From the NCBI GenBank assembly GCA_009103225.1, contig RHPI01003156.1, positions 164,537 through 228,536 of the forward strand: DNA of 64,000 bases, in the 5' to 3' direction. The position numbers and the translations under genes were made by a program. Positions within the stretch are counted from its first letter, which is position 1. Every line of letters starts with the position of its first letter. The stretch comes from Chlorokybus atmophyticus (lineage: Eukaryota; Streptophyta; Chlorokybophyceae; Chlorokybales; Chlorokybaceae). Below are positions 40,117 through 50,320 of this stretch, piece by piece. A model generated the notes under the pieces. The model saw only the letters and a list, made by a program, of their open reading frames with translations, did not search any database and was not told the origin of the DNA.

Positions 40117-40383
40117 TTTAACATTAGAAAGAACTAGTCAACGCTAATTACAGTTAACTCTAGTGAACACTAGTCAACTCTAGTGACAGTCAACACTAGT
40201 CAACACTGGGTAATATGTGGTGTTAAAGTTGACCATACCTTTTGTAACTCCCATAACTCCCATAACTCCTGCTAGCGGCAACTCCCATAGCATAATCGCC
40301 GCACATGGCCTAAGTAACATCGACATGCTGACTGGTCTATAAGCATACTATATCAGCAAACCTCATATGCTTGACTCTCAATA
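40117..40383 (-). mobile_element. Copia LTR-2, part 2
   Basis: Continues 37,764-37,916: TTGAC/GTCAA cluster, CATAACTCCCATAACTCC, GCATACTATATCAGCAAACC, ending near CTCTCAATA. Confidence 0.75.
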
Positions 40384-40677
40384 CTCCCATGTAGGCAGCT
40401 CGTCCGCATCTGCACATGAGCAAGCGCAAGCTCCCATGCCTTTGTTGCCTTCAAGTTAATACTGACATTGCATACTAGCCATAATGCACATGTAGAAATG
40501 TGGTGCTGAAAAGCAGAGTGGATCTTACAGTATTGCACAACGTACAGTGTCTTATATAGTACACTAGTTAACCCTAGTTAACACTTGTCAAAGTCAATAT
40601 CAACGGTTAAAGTCAAAGTCAGTGGTCAGAGTCACTATTGACCATAGTGGAATAGAAATGCCATAACGGTAGTTGAC
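40384..40677 (-). mobile_element. Degenerate LTR-like sequence
   Basis: From about 40,527 it shows a CAGTGTCTTATATAGTACACTAG promoter-like core and GTCAA repeats in minus orientation, a third, older LTR. It continues at 41,077 after the solo LTR. Confidence 0.5.
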
Positions 40678-41076
40678 TGTTAAATTTTATAGCTTGTTGA
40701 AAGTCGTATCAACTACATGTATAGGCGGCGCCTACATGTAGTTGATACGATTAGCTTAACCTTTATAGTTATGGGAGTTACGATAGTTACGAGAGTTACG
40801 GGAGTTACGGCAGTTATGGTCAACCATGGTCCACTTTGACATTGGCCGTTGACTTTGACCATTGACTAGTGTTGACTAGTGCTGACTTTGACCAGAGTTG
40901 ACTAGAGTTGACTAGTACTTAGTAGCATAGTATATAAGACAATGTATACTGCTTAATATAATGGGTCGCACATTGTCTCTATAATTGGTGTGCTTGCTGC
41001 ACTTGTCCTTAGTGTGTGCACACTTGTATGTAGAAGGCAAATACACACACACTAGGCGCATCACTAGTTCTCAACA
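40678..41076 (+). mobile_element. Solo LTR-1 with perfect TSD
   Basis: TGTTAAATTTTATAGC...TCTCAACA, 399 bp, flanked by TTGAC on both sides (40,673-40,677, 41,077-41,081). Carries a 14-bp extra piece near GTCGTATCAACTAC. Confidence 0.93.
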
Positions 41077-41119
41077 TTGACCGTAACTGTCAAGGTGAAG
41101 ATGATCGTGGAAGTTTTTT

Positions 41120-42690
41120 TAAGGCGCCTAGCCAAATACTTTTAACACTTCCACGTGAGCATCTTTAGCCTTCAACTCCGAGCTCCACGCAATACGTCTG
41201 GAACTTTGGTGAGTGGTAGCGGCTTGGTGATGCACTCTGAGCATGTTCTCCGTGCTGCACCTGTACCTCAATTCCAGTTCCCTTTGTGCAACTCTCTCTC
41301 TTATAAAGTGGTGCATGATGTCAACATGCTTCGACCTGGCGGATGTGATGGGGTGCATGCTTAGCTTGAGCGCTCCTGGGTTGTCGCATGCAATGGTGAC
41401 ATGAATCAGTACATATCAAAGGTGAGTGATCAACTTGCAAAGCCACAATGCTCCCTTCACTGCAAATGAAGCCGCCATATAACTCGGCCTCCGTGGTCAA
41501 TGCAGCAACGGTTGGTTGTAGTTGGCTGTTGCAACTACGAGACCTCCTCCCATAAAGAAGTGTAACCTGTGGTAGACCTCCTTGTGTCGAGATCTTCAAC
41601 ATAATTTGCATCACAGTAGTCTTGTAATGTGATGTCTTTTCCTCCCGAAACTCATACCCACGTCCTGATTACTTACAAGATAGCGAGAAACTCCTTTCAC
41701 TGCCTTCGTAGGCTCCATAGTGGGTGCTGACATACTCGCCAAGACTCTCACGGCTTGTGCAGTGTCAGGCCTTGTGGCAATGGATAAGTAGATGAGGCTC
41801 TCAACGAGCTCACCATAAAGGTAGCTGTGTCAAGCACAGAGGTAGTAACTCGTGCCTTGAGTAGCTAAAATCCCACACTCAGTGGTGTAGCCTTGCCTTT
41901 TGCATCATGTACCTTCAACTTCTTAAGCAAGTTAAGTACTATCTGCGTCTGAGTGATCCTGAATGTCTTTGCATCGCTATCACTGGTGATTTCGAGTATG
42001 CATTCCAGATGCAAATCTCAACTGCAGATGTAAATGTCACCTTATTCTGCTGTAGTGCCACAGCACTTGCGGATGCCAAGACAATGTCGTCCACGTACAC
42101 CAACAGGCAAACCTGTCCGTCTTTACTAATGAAGAGCCTTGGGTATGACATAAACTGCTGTACGCCCATCTTTTTTAGCTCCTTGCTGAGCCGAATGTGC
42201 CAAACTCGCGGCGCTTGCCGAAGCCAATACAAAGCTTTGTGCAGCAAGCATGCTTTACCCATGTCTCCCTTCTCGTACCCGTGAGGCTGCTGCACAAAGA
42301 TCAAGACTGCTTTTCTCTATGGAGAGTTTGACGAGCAAAATCTGCTCGTCCAACCCTCCATAGAGAAAAGCTGTCTTTGCGTCGAAGTGGTGCAGCTCTA
42401 AGGTCTCCATAGCAACCTTGCCGAGTAGTATCCTAAAAGTTGCATATTTGCTTGCAGGTGCAAATACCTCCTTGCAATCATCTCCCTCCTGTTGAAGGAA
42501 GCCCTTCGCGACAAGTTGCGCCTTGTAGCGCTCAATGTTGCTCATGCCGTTACGCATAATTCTGTACACCCACTCAAGAAGTATAGGCTTGATGCCTTGT
42601 GGAACCTGCTCGAGTACCCAAGTCTTGTTGGTGTGTAGCGAAGCAATCTCCTCGTCCATGGCCTTGCCCCACAACTCTGCATCTACAGCT
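41120..42690 (-). pseudogene. Copia pol remnant: RT, RNase H
   Basis: Minus strand, N to C: RT start (KPILLEWVYRIMRNGMSNIE, AKGFLQQEGDD), the hairpin-scrambled part at 42,309-42,371, ALYWLRQAPRVWHIRLSKEL, LLVYVDDIVLAS (RT active site kept), then RNase H (LTTEAELYGGF; HPITSARSKHVDIMHHFIRE) to about 41,128. Gag, protease and integrase are missing; the 5' side abuts LTR-1 at 42,696. Several frameshifts between 41,620 and 41,930. Confidence 0.85.
42309..42371. repeat. 29-bp inverted duplication inside the Copia RT
   Basis: Arms 42,309-42,337 and 42,343-42,371 match at 27 of 29 positions with a 5-nt loop. One arm is the genuine RT coding stretch for AFLYGGLDEQ; the other replaces the residues that should follow. 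Confidence 0.9.
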
Positions 42691-42695
42691 GTGGT

Positions 42696-43083
42696 TGTTA
42701 AATGTTATAGCTTGTTGAAAGTACATGTATAGGCGGCGCCTACATGTAGTTGGTACGATCAGCTTAACCTTTATAGTTACGGGGGTTACGATTGTTACGA
42801 GAGTTACGGGATTTACGGCAGTTATGGTCAACCATGGTCAACTTTGACTTTGACCGTTGACTTTGACCATTGACTAGTGTTGACTAGTGCTGACTTTGAC
42901 CAGAGTTGACTAGAGTTGACTAGTACTTAGTAGCATAGTATATAAGACACTGTATACTGCTTAATACAGTGGGTCGCAAATTGTCTCTATAGTTGGCGTG
43001 CTTGCTGCACTTGTCCTTAGTGTGTGCTATTTGTATGTAGGAGGCAAATACACACACACTAGGCGCATCACTAGTTCTCAACA
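42696..43083 (+). mobile_element. Copia LTR-1 copy without matching TSD
   Basis: TGTTAAATG...TCTCAACA, 388 bp, the most canonical copy. TATATAAG at 42,939. Flanks GTGGT and GGGAA differ, so it is probably the product of recombination between insertions. Confidence 0.9.
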
Positions 43084-43443
43084 GGGAACATCAAGTATAA
43101 CATACAAGCATGTCAACACCAAAGAGAGAAATGTTTTGCAATTCCACCTGTATGCGCCACATTCAGTGACTTATAAAACTAAGCTAGTCATCATTGGAAA
43201 GAATCAATGAACCTTAGTTAACTTTGGTCAACACTAGTCAACGGTCAAAGTCAATGCTAGTCAACACTACTCAATGGTCAAAGTTAAAGTTGACCATAAT
43301 TGTCGTAACTACCATAACTCCCATAACTCCTGTTAACTGTAACTCTTGTAGCGTAACCGCCGCATATGGTCTAAGTAACATTAAAAACTGACTGTACCTT
43401 AAGCATACTATACTAGCAAACCTCTTATGCTTAACCTTCAACA
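43084..43443 (-). mobile_element. Copia LTR-2 copy, cut at one end
   Basis: Minus orientation; starts at GGGAACATCAAG (next to LTR-1) and ends AACCTTCAACA at 43,443, its TGTTGAAGG start on -. Matches both 37,764-40,383 and 45,694-46,044. Confidence 0.85.
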
Positions 43444-44472
43444 CTCTCCCTTATAGTCCTCCTCCTCCTCCTCTTTCTCCACCATTGCCGCCATGCCCGT
43501 TAGCCTTTGCTTGCATAAGTACTTGCCAATCATTATGAGAAGCTAAGCTAAACCCTCAAGCAAACTATAAAGCGAGCCATATGCTAAGGGACCCCACAAG
43601 ACGGGTCATATACATGATGTGCGAGGTATATCAGCTGTAGGCCGCTCTCATGCATTTGTATGTCGCTTTAGTTGGGGGCCAGCGTAACTCCCACATTTGG
43701 TGTAACTTGTGAGCAGCTTAGGCACATGCATATCGTAAGCTCTGGGCTGAGCATAAACGCTATTATCCCTATATAATAGCACAGTAGTTGTAGCAGCTTG
43801 GATCCACAATGATAGGTCATAGGTGTACACTTGTTTGGTGTGCAAAAGCTTTTATTTACTTGTAATTTCTTTCTTGGGCCTTATGTGACCACGAAATGAA
43901 ACATGGTATTCTTATCTTATTGAGATGGAAAGCGTTGCAATGAGCAAATGCTTCTTGAATAATGTGAGTATGTTCTCACGTATTAATGCTTGCACGGTAG
44001 AGCGTACACTCGTACGTGTGCATATTGGGGTGACGCGCATGCACCCATGGATCAAGACTGTATGTAGTTGCCTATAAAAGCACATATGTGGACCTTATTC
44101 ATGACAATATGCATTTCTATTAATATAGTTGAGTCCCCCCCCCCCCCCCCCCCNTCTCTCTCTCTCTCTCTCTCGCTCTCTCTTTTTCGCTCTCTCTCTC
44201 CCCTAAAGCGAAAGGAAGCCCGCCCATGAATTTAGTGACTTGCTAATGGGTTATGAGATGCTTGTGCCCATAGTGCCTTAGGTACTTGAGGGGCACAAGC
44301 ACTCCTTGGGCGTAAGTTGTGAGTCACAAGCTTCTTACCTAGTTGCTTGAAACCTTAGCACGGCGCCATCCTTAGCGTGGGTGGCGAGTGTGGTTTCGAG
44401 GTAGGAGGGAGATGACACTTCACCATAGCAAAAGGTCACGAAGCCGAGGATGGAGAGTATAGAGAGCATGTA
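43444..44472. other. No gene; poly-C/(TC)n tract with an N
   Basis: AT-rich. 44,135-44,153 is a C run, N at 44,154, then (TC)n to about 44,200. No frame with a recognisable domain. Confidence 0.55.
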
Positions 44473-45247
44473 GTGGCCTCGGCGGTGGCGGCCTTGTGTG
44501 CCGCCAATTGCTTGGCGTGGGCTAAGAGTCTAAGTCGTGGGAGGAGAAGGGAAGGAGAGGGAGAGGTGCGCCCCCTTGGGGGTGGGAGAGAGGAGGAGGT
44601 AAATAAGGAGGGTGATGGTGGTGCGAACAAGGAAAATAATGAGGAGGATGCGGAATATCACCCCAAGCGCATGAAGCGCGCGCCTAGCCCGACAAGCTGC
44701 GCCTCCACCTTATCAATACGCCCTAAAAAGCCATGGAGGTTGGGGATGTTTAAGGCAGAGAACATGCGCCTCAAGCGTGGAAAGGTGCCCGCCATCCCTC
44801 ATGAGCCCGTAACTTACGAGCCCAACTACCCACTTTTTGCGAGCATCCTTCAACGTGAGAGCAACTCCAACATCCCTATCGCCCTTGTGGAGGCGACGGC
44901 CAACCCATTGGCGAGCCCGCGACCCCTTGAAAAGAGAGAACTTGAAGAAGCGGGCCCGGCAACCTGTGGTGCCTTGGTACCTCGGTGAAACTGCGAGCTC
45001 ATTTGGTCGTATATCCGCTCACCTTGCCAATAATCCCCACTTCACCAAGGGCCATAGAGAGAACATGAGAGGTGGGCTCATTTTTTGTGAGGTCATATGC
45101 ACAAAAATTCATATAAAAGTTCCATTTCACGAGTGCCGATGTTGCCCATGCCCACTTGCGCATACGTGCGTCATAGGTCTTATAAAGGCGCTGCCCCATT
45201 GTCCATGCACGAGATGCACTTGTTCCGTACCCCTCCTCTCCCCGTAT

Positions 45248-45280
<33 letters not shown>

Positions 45281-45693
45281 CCCCAAGACTTGGTTAGCCA
45301 ATGAACCAGAAGAATNAAAAAGGTAACAAGCACAACAGGGCACAATATTTGCACTTGTATTCGCATGTGCACATGATTATGTTGAGGGTGGTATGTGGGT
45401 ACGCTTGGCACTAGACCCTATGGCTTTGAGCCCTTGTGCTTATGCAACCGGTGTTGCTAATATGTGCTTTATGCACCAGCACTGGACGCAGTGTTTAGGC
45501 AATTCCATTATTTGGAGGTAGCCAACAAGCACAGTTGCAAGGTGGTGGAGGAGCTTGAGGGACACCCTTTGGCCTCAAACGACGCCGAGGCAAAGTGCCT
45601 TAGCAAGGCGATTATGAAGGCGGCTGCGGCGCAGCTAAAGCCCCAGGCAAAGCCTACCTACACTCCCAACAGGGAGCGAGGCCAGCCAGCCCC
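44473..45693 (+). pseudogene. DIRS gag-like ORF, second copy
   Basis: Two open pieces (44,473-44,988 and 45,464-45,693) align with 32,622-33,770: EEEVNKEGDGG, MFKAENMRLKRGKVPAIPHE, and VVEELEGHPLASNDAEAKCL. A G run of about 29 bases at 45,250-45,278 and N at 45,316 lie between. The copy is cut at 45,693 by a solo LTR-2. Confidence 0.75.
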
Positions 45694-46044
45694 TGTTGAA
45701 GGTTAAGCATATGAGGTTTGCTAGTATATTATGCTTATAGTACAGTCAGCTTGTTGATGTTACTTGGACCATGTGCGGCGGTTACGCAATGGGAGTTACA
45801 GTTAACAGGAGTTACGGGATTTATGAGAGTTACGGTCAACTTTGACTTTGACTTTGACTAGGGTTGACAAATCTTCTCTAGTGTTGACTAGCTTAGTATA
45901 TAAGTCACTGTATGTGGCACATACAGGTGGAACTGCAATAGGAACATACTTCTCTTTATTGTTGACATGCTACTGCACTTGTTGTTCCCCTAGTGTGAGC
46001 GCATGTATGAGGTAGGGCGCATACATGCACACTAGTTCTTGGCA
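45694..46044 (+). mobile_element. Solo LTR-2
   Basis: TGTTGAAGGTTAAGC...CTTGGCA, 351 bp, TTGAC cluster at 45,836-45,890 and TATATAAGTCACTG. AGCCCC lies on both sides, a 5-6-bp TSD. Confidence 0.8.
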
Positions 46045-46056
46045 AGCCCCCCCCCC

Positions 46057-46185
46057 NNNNNNNNNNNNNNNNNNNNNNNNNNNNNNNNNNNNNNNNNNNN
46101 NNNNNNNNNNNNNNNNNNNNNNNNNNNNNNNNNNNNNNNNNNNNNNNNNNNNNNNNNNNNNNNNNNNNNNNNNNNNNNNNNNNNN
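46057..46185. other. Assembly gap (129 N)
   Basis: N run next to a poly-C tract. Confidence 0.99.
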
Positions 46186-46849
46186 TCCCTAACCCCCCGG
46201 CGACTCCAGGTCCTAAGCATCTACTGCGGGGCATAGCTGCTATATGACCGCTCTGATGCTGACTTAAGTAGCTTCTACTGGGGTTTAACGTGACTCCCGT
46301 ACCATTAGATAGCTTTGCAGCTTTGGTAACATTATGACAGCCTAATAGCTGTACACTTGTGCGCAAGTATTGCTTGCAACTGCTTGTATATGTCTCATAT
46401 GACCATTGAATGGAGTGAAATATTGTAGATTTATGACCATAACATAGCGACACTCATGTAGAGCCAAAGAATGTGAAATTTAAATACGATTTACTACGGT
46501 TGCACATTGTTGAGCTCATAACTTTCATTTGCGACCCTGGCTAGACGCAATTTCCTTCATGTTAAAACATGTTAATAGTATATTGAAATGTACATTAGAA
46601 TGCCTTGCGGTATGACTATTGACAAACGCTTGCTTTAAACACCTAAACGTCCTGAAGATTGTTCACAAATGCTACAACCGTTACCAAATGGGAGCATGCA
46701 ATCGCTTATTACACATGCGGGGGGCAAATATGGAGGCATCGTACATTGCAGTCCTTGGTTACACTTCAATTAAGTCAGAGTCAATGAAGACCTGGACGAA
46801 ATACTACGAATTTACATGATTACGTAGCAACTTGGTCGTAGAAGGTTTG
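46186..46849. other. No gene seen
   Basis: AT-rich sequence; from about 46,800 it may already belong to DIRS. Confidence 0.45.
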
Positions 46850-47048
46850 CATGCGAGGCACCGCTTACGGGAGGCCTTACCAGCATGGCAGCAACGCTGC
46901 CAGCCTACTATGGTCCTAACCTAAGTGGAGTACGAGTACTAGTTACCATGGGCGGCTGACCCACCATCTGAATGGGCACTCACCAACAACAAGGGTGGGC
47001 ATGAGTTTTCGGACTATACTGCGGCTGCTATTGCAACTTAGTGCAAAG
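46850..47048 (+). pseudogene. DIRS fragment upstream of the RT
   Basis: Aligns with 34,590-34,800 (GAGTACGAGTACTAGTTACC, GCGGCTGACCCACC, TACTGCGGCTGC). Ends at the solo LTR-1. Confidence 0.75.
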
Positions 47049-47391
47049 TGTTGAGAATTAGTGATGCGCCTCTCATATATAAGTGTGCACACACACAGGA
47101 CAAGTGGAGTAAGCAAGCCAATCATAGGAACAATGTGCGACCCACTATATTAAGCAATATACAATGTCTATATATACTATGCTACTTAACACTAGTCAAC
47201 TCTTGTTAACTCTAGTCACAGTCAACACCAGTCTATGGTCAAAGCCAAAGTCAAAGTTGACCATGGTTGACCATAACTGCCGTATCTCCTATAACTCTAG
47301 CAATTCTCGTAACTATAAAGGTTCAGCAAATCATACCAACTACACGTAGGCGCCGCCTATATATGTACCTTTAACAACCTATAACCTTAAT
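47049..47391 (-). mobile_element. LTR-1 copy, diverged, minus
   Basis: TGTTGAGAATTAGTGATGCG...CCTATAACCTTAATA, with TTGAC/GTCAA cluster and the GGCGCCGCCTATA part. Older than the copy at 52,154. Confidence 0.8.
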
Positions 47392-47399
47392 AGCCAATC

Positions 47400-47800
47400 A
47401 CATAAAGGCATTGTCATATGAGCTCGGACATGGCAATACCGAGTTGAAGGCCACGCACACAGTGTTGGCATCCGTGGGACAGCGTTCCACGTAAAAGGGG
47501 CCCCACTTGCGGGAGTGGGCTCCAAGTCCAAGCCGCTGTACCACCCTATACATGATGTTCATGGAGGACATGGCGAGGAGGGTGGTGTTGGAGGCGGAGA
47601 ACATTTGCTTGAAGCGTGAAAAGGCGCCGGCCATCCCTCATAAGCCCGTCACCAATGAGCCCACCCACCCCTTACTTGTGAGCATTCTTTGTCGTGACAA
47701 TAGCAATTCCATCAACCCCAACGCTTCAGTGGCGGCCATGGCCACCCGCTTTAGCGAGCCCATTACCCTAGGAGGGAGAACTTGAGGAAGCGGGCTCGAC
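47400..47800. pseudogene. Rearranged DIRS fragments (minus RNase H piece, plus gag piece)
   Basis: 47,434-47,515 on - encodes KWGPFYVERCPTDANTVCVA, matching 36,090-36,160. 47,540-47,790 on + matches gag (LEAENICLKREKAPAIPHKP). The two pieces point in opposite directions, so this is a rearranged remnant. Confidence 0.7.
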
Positions 47801-47804
47801 AACC

Positions 47805-48360
47805 AAAATCGAAAGCGCAACCATGAAGCTCAGCTCAATGAGGCTGAAACGGACGCCGCTCGGGGCCATGTTCTCATATACCAGGGGCATGAAGAGAGCA
47901 AGAAGCCATGCATGCAACAGGGATTGTCAATGCTAGTTGCTCTAAGGCTGTTGAGAAGCAGTGTGCTTATAGTGGCTTAATATCACGCCTTCCCCAACCA
48001 TGCAATGTTGCTGTGGTGGAGAATGAGATGGGTGTTCATGTGGACACTCAGTTCTTGCAAATCAATTGTGCGGGCAAATGTGCTTTGCTTAATGCGCCTG
48101 CTGAAAAGTTGTACAACATGCTCAAGCACTATTTTGTATGCAAGAGCAAGAGCGCGCACAACATGAGTGCGTGCGTTATTGTACCCAAGCATCCCGGCTC
48201 ATGGGTTCGCCTCACCAAAGGTATACAAGTCTTGGATAAAGTCAAGTTGAAAAAGGGTCGTGTACATGTGTTATATGACCCACCTACTATCGATCCGGTA
48301 AGTTCTTCAGACTTGACTTGGTTGTTTAAGGCATCAATTGCGCACGTGCCATGCATCTGA
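47805..48360 (+). pseudogene. Gag-like region, chromovirus family 2 (copy A)
   Basis: Shares SRLPQPCN, VDTQF, CAGKCALLNAP and the motif HYFVCKSKSAHNMSACVIVP with copy B. The H-x3-C-x6-H-x4-C spacing may be an unusual metal-binding knuckle. The frame runs on into the protease, whose DTG is reached after a TGA at 48,358-48,360. Confidence 0.6.
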
Positions 48361-48797
48361 GTGATAGACACGGGCACACAGGAAAAGTTTATGAATCTTC
48401 TGTGCAACGCTTGGGCATTCGTGTCACCAAGTGTGCTGACACGGTTGTGGCCTTGAAAAAGCACGAAAACCCTGTGCGGGGAGTCATACGCTTGTCCGTG
48501 CATGTGCAAAGCTATCATGCTCAGCTCAAGTTCTTGGTCATCTCGGTTGAAGTGCCAAGCGTGGATGTCATTGTTGGCAGCCATTACGAGCAAGCATGTG
48601 GCTTACGTACGATCGCAGACACCAAACTTTGCAGTATATGTAAAGGGCGGGGTCGTGTGACCTTGCGCGGAGATGGTCACAATGCCGTACCCCCCGCAAG
48701 TGATAACAGATCTGGTATTAATGTCTCACGTTGTTTGTTGAGTGCTTTGCAGGTGAAGAGGGCGGTTTGCTATGGAGCTCAACCCCTTCTATGCTAG
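48351..48797 (+). pseudogene. Retropepsin-like protease region (copy A)
   Basis: A VIDTGTQ start in one frame and VQRLGIRVTKCADTVVALKK, then VPSVDVIVGSHY in the other, match the DTG, the flap part and the closing DVILG strand of gypsy proteases. A frameshift just after DTG separates them. Confidence 0.6.
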
Positions 48798-48889
48798 TCC
48801 GGCCGTTTGCCACGGCCCAACCACTGCAACAAATGACACCTAGAAAGCGGACACCTAGACACCTAAAAAGTTGTTCAGCATAATGCTGA

Positions 48890-49506
48890 CGGCTACAGAG
48901 TTTATAGAGAACATGCATGCCGTGTTGGCAAGTGCAAAAGACTGCCTGAGAGCAGCACAAAACCTATAACAAATGTATGCCAATACGCAATACAGGCCTG
49001 ATGATGATCTCCAAGTGTGAGATCAAGTATCATTGAGTTTTCAAGGCATTCGACTCAAAACAAGCGGGATACGCAAGTTGCTACCCAAATGGCTAGGGCC
49101 ATTCCGCATCATTGACAAGGTCGGGGAACATGCTTTTTGGCTAGGATTGCCAAAGAGCATGCGGGTGCACAATGTGTTCCATGAGGCACTACTGAAACCG
49201 TACAAAAGCAATGGTCCAGTGCAACCTCCTCCTCCTCCAGTCGAGGTTGAGGGCGATCTCAAGTATAAGGTGAAGGCCGTTATCAGCAAACGGTTCAAAA
49301 AGTGTAAAAAAAACTTTCAAATCCAATACTTGGTAAAGTGGCTTGGTTATGGTAAAGAACATAACATTTGAGAGCTCAATTCTAAGTTGGCAAACTGTGC
49401 TGCCAAGGTAGACGGTTTTAAAACTGAGCTCAATCCACAGGCGGTACTTGAGCTTGTGCACAGTTGCAAAAGCGTGGACGCACGTCTGGTGAGAGCCATG
49501 TTATAA
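48890..49506 (+). pseudogene. Integrase C-terminus and chromodomain (copy A)
   Basis: KLLPKWLGPFRIIDKVGEHA and MRVHNVFHEALLKPY are the GPY/F-like module. A chromodomain follows (YLVKWLGYGKEHNI) and is cut by TGA at 49,369-49,371 in place of the Trp of the SWEP strand; ELNSKLANCAAKVDGF follows in frame. The segment before 49,030 has more stops. Confidence 0.8.
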
Positions 49507-49508
49507 GC

Positions 49509-50320
49509 ATGTGTAGTGCATGTGGGGTGCGCTCTCGTGGGTCTACTCTCGAGCCTCTATGGCCCTGAGAGTAATGAATTACACACAACAACATTGATGA
49601 GGGCTAGCACAGAGCTGGTCACTGCCTGAGGCCTTTGGCCCAAACCCATATTGCCACAGGATGTGACAGCTCCAAGAAAGAAGGCCAAGTGGGCAAACCA
49701 CAGGATCATACTGTGGTAGTGCGATTTGCCGCTGGAATGACCGTCGCAAGGCTAAGTGATGCCTGTGGGCAATCTGCAAGTACTACTGTACTAAGAGAGC
49801 CTATATTTGTAGTTCCGAGGTAGGATTATTCCTCATATGGAGAGCCGAGGGAGTTTAATAATCTCGAGATTGATGTCATATGATGGGACAGGTCTTATGC
49901 GGCCACAGTCAGCATGTGCTGGAAGGTCAGCACACAGCGACAAGGCCTTGGACCTTGAAAATGCTGTGTGCCAGGTCGGGAGAGCGGCAAGTGGCATAAA
50001 AGCTCGGGTGCTACCTGATGAGGGATCAAAGTGTGTTCACCACTTGAGGGCCACTCGTGTGTGAAGTGCCTGGTTGTAGCTGTTGAAGGGGCTCTCCCCC
50101 TCATCCATTGTGGGGTGTGGTGTTGTGTGTGTGCATGTGGGTGTGTCGGGCGTGGGTGTGCCTGGGGCTGGAGCTGTGTGAGAGGTTGGTGGTCATCCTC
50201 TCCTCCCTTGGTGCGCTTTTGCAACTTTCCATGTACCGTGGTGCTGGTGGGACTTTCACTAAAAGTCCTTGGTGCTTGTGCATAATTCTGCCAAGCTCCG
50301 ACCCGCAAGTAAGTAATGTT
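49509..50320 (+). repeat. 3' LTR-like sequence, chromovirus family 2 (copy A)
   Basis: Parts match the leader of copy B: TGTGTAGTGCATGTGGGGTG (compare 60,926) and AAGGGGCTCTCCCCCTCATC through GCAAGTAAGT (compare 61,610-61,850). CATAAAAGC near 49,995 may be its TATA box. Ends are not sharply defined. Confidence 0.55.

Larger units (their letters stand above)
47805..50320 (+). mobile_element. Chromovirus family 2, copy A (internally deleted)
   Basis: Gag-like part, protease, then a jump to the integrase end and chromodomain, then an LTR. RT, RNase H and integrase core are gone. The left end joins DIRS at about 47,805. The gag part is homologous to copy B at 62,455-62,900. Confidence 0.8.

Noticed and set aside
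42696-43083. LTR-1 at 42,696 and solo LTR at 40,678 as the two LTRs of one element enclosing the Copia pol
   Set aside because: The pol between them points the other way, and the 40,678 copy has its own perfect TSD.
46039-46236. Frames running through the N gap (also 57,571-58,053)
   Set aside because: Unknown bases are read as open sequence; not evidence for a gene.
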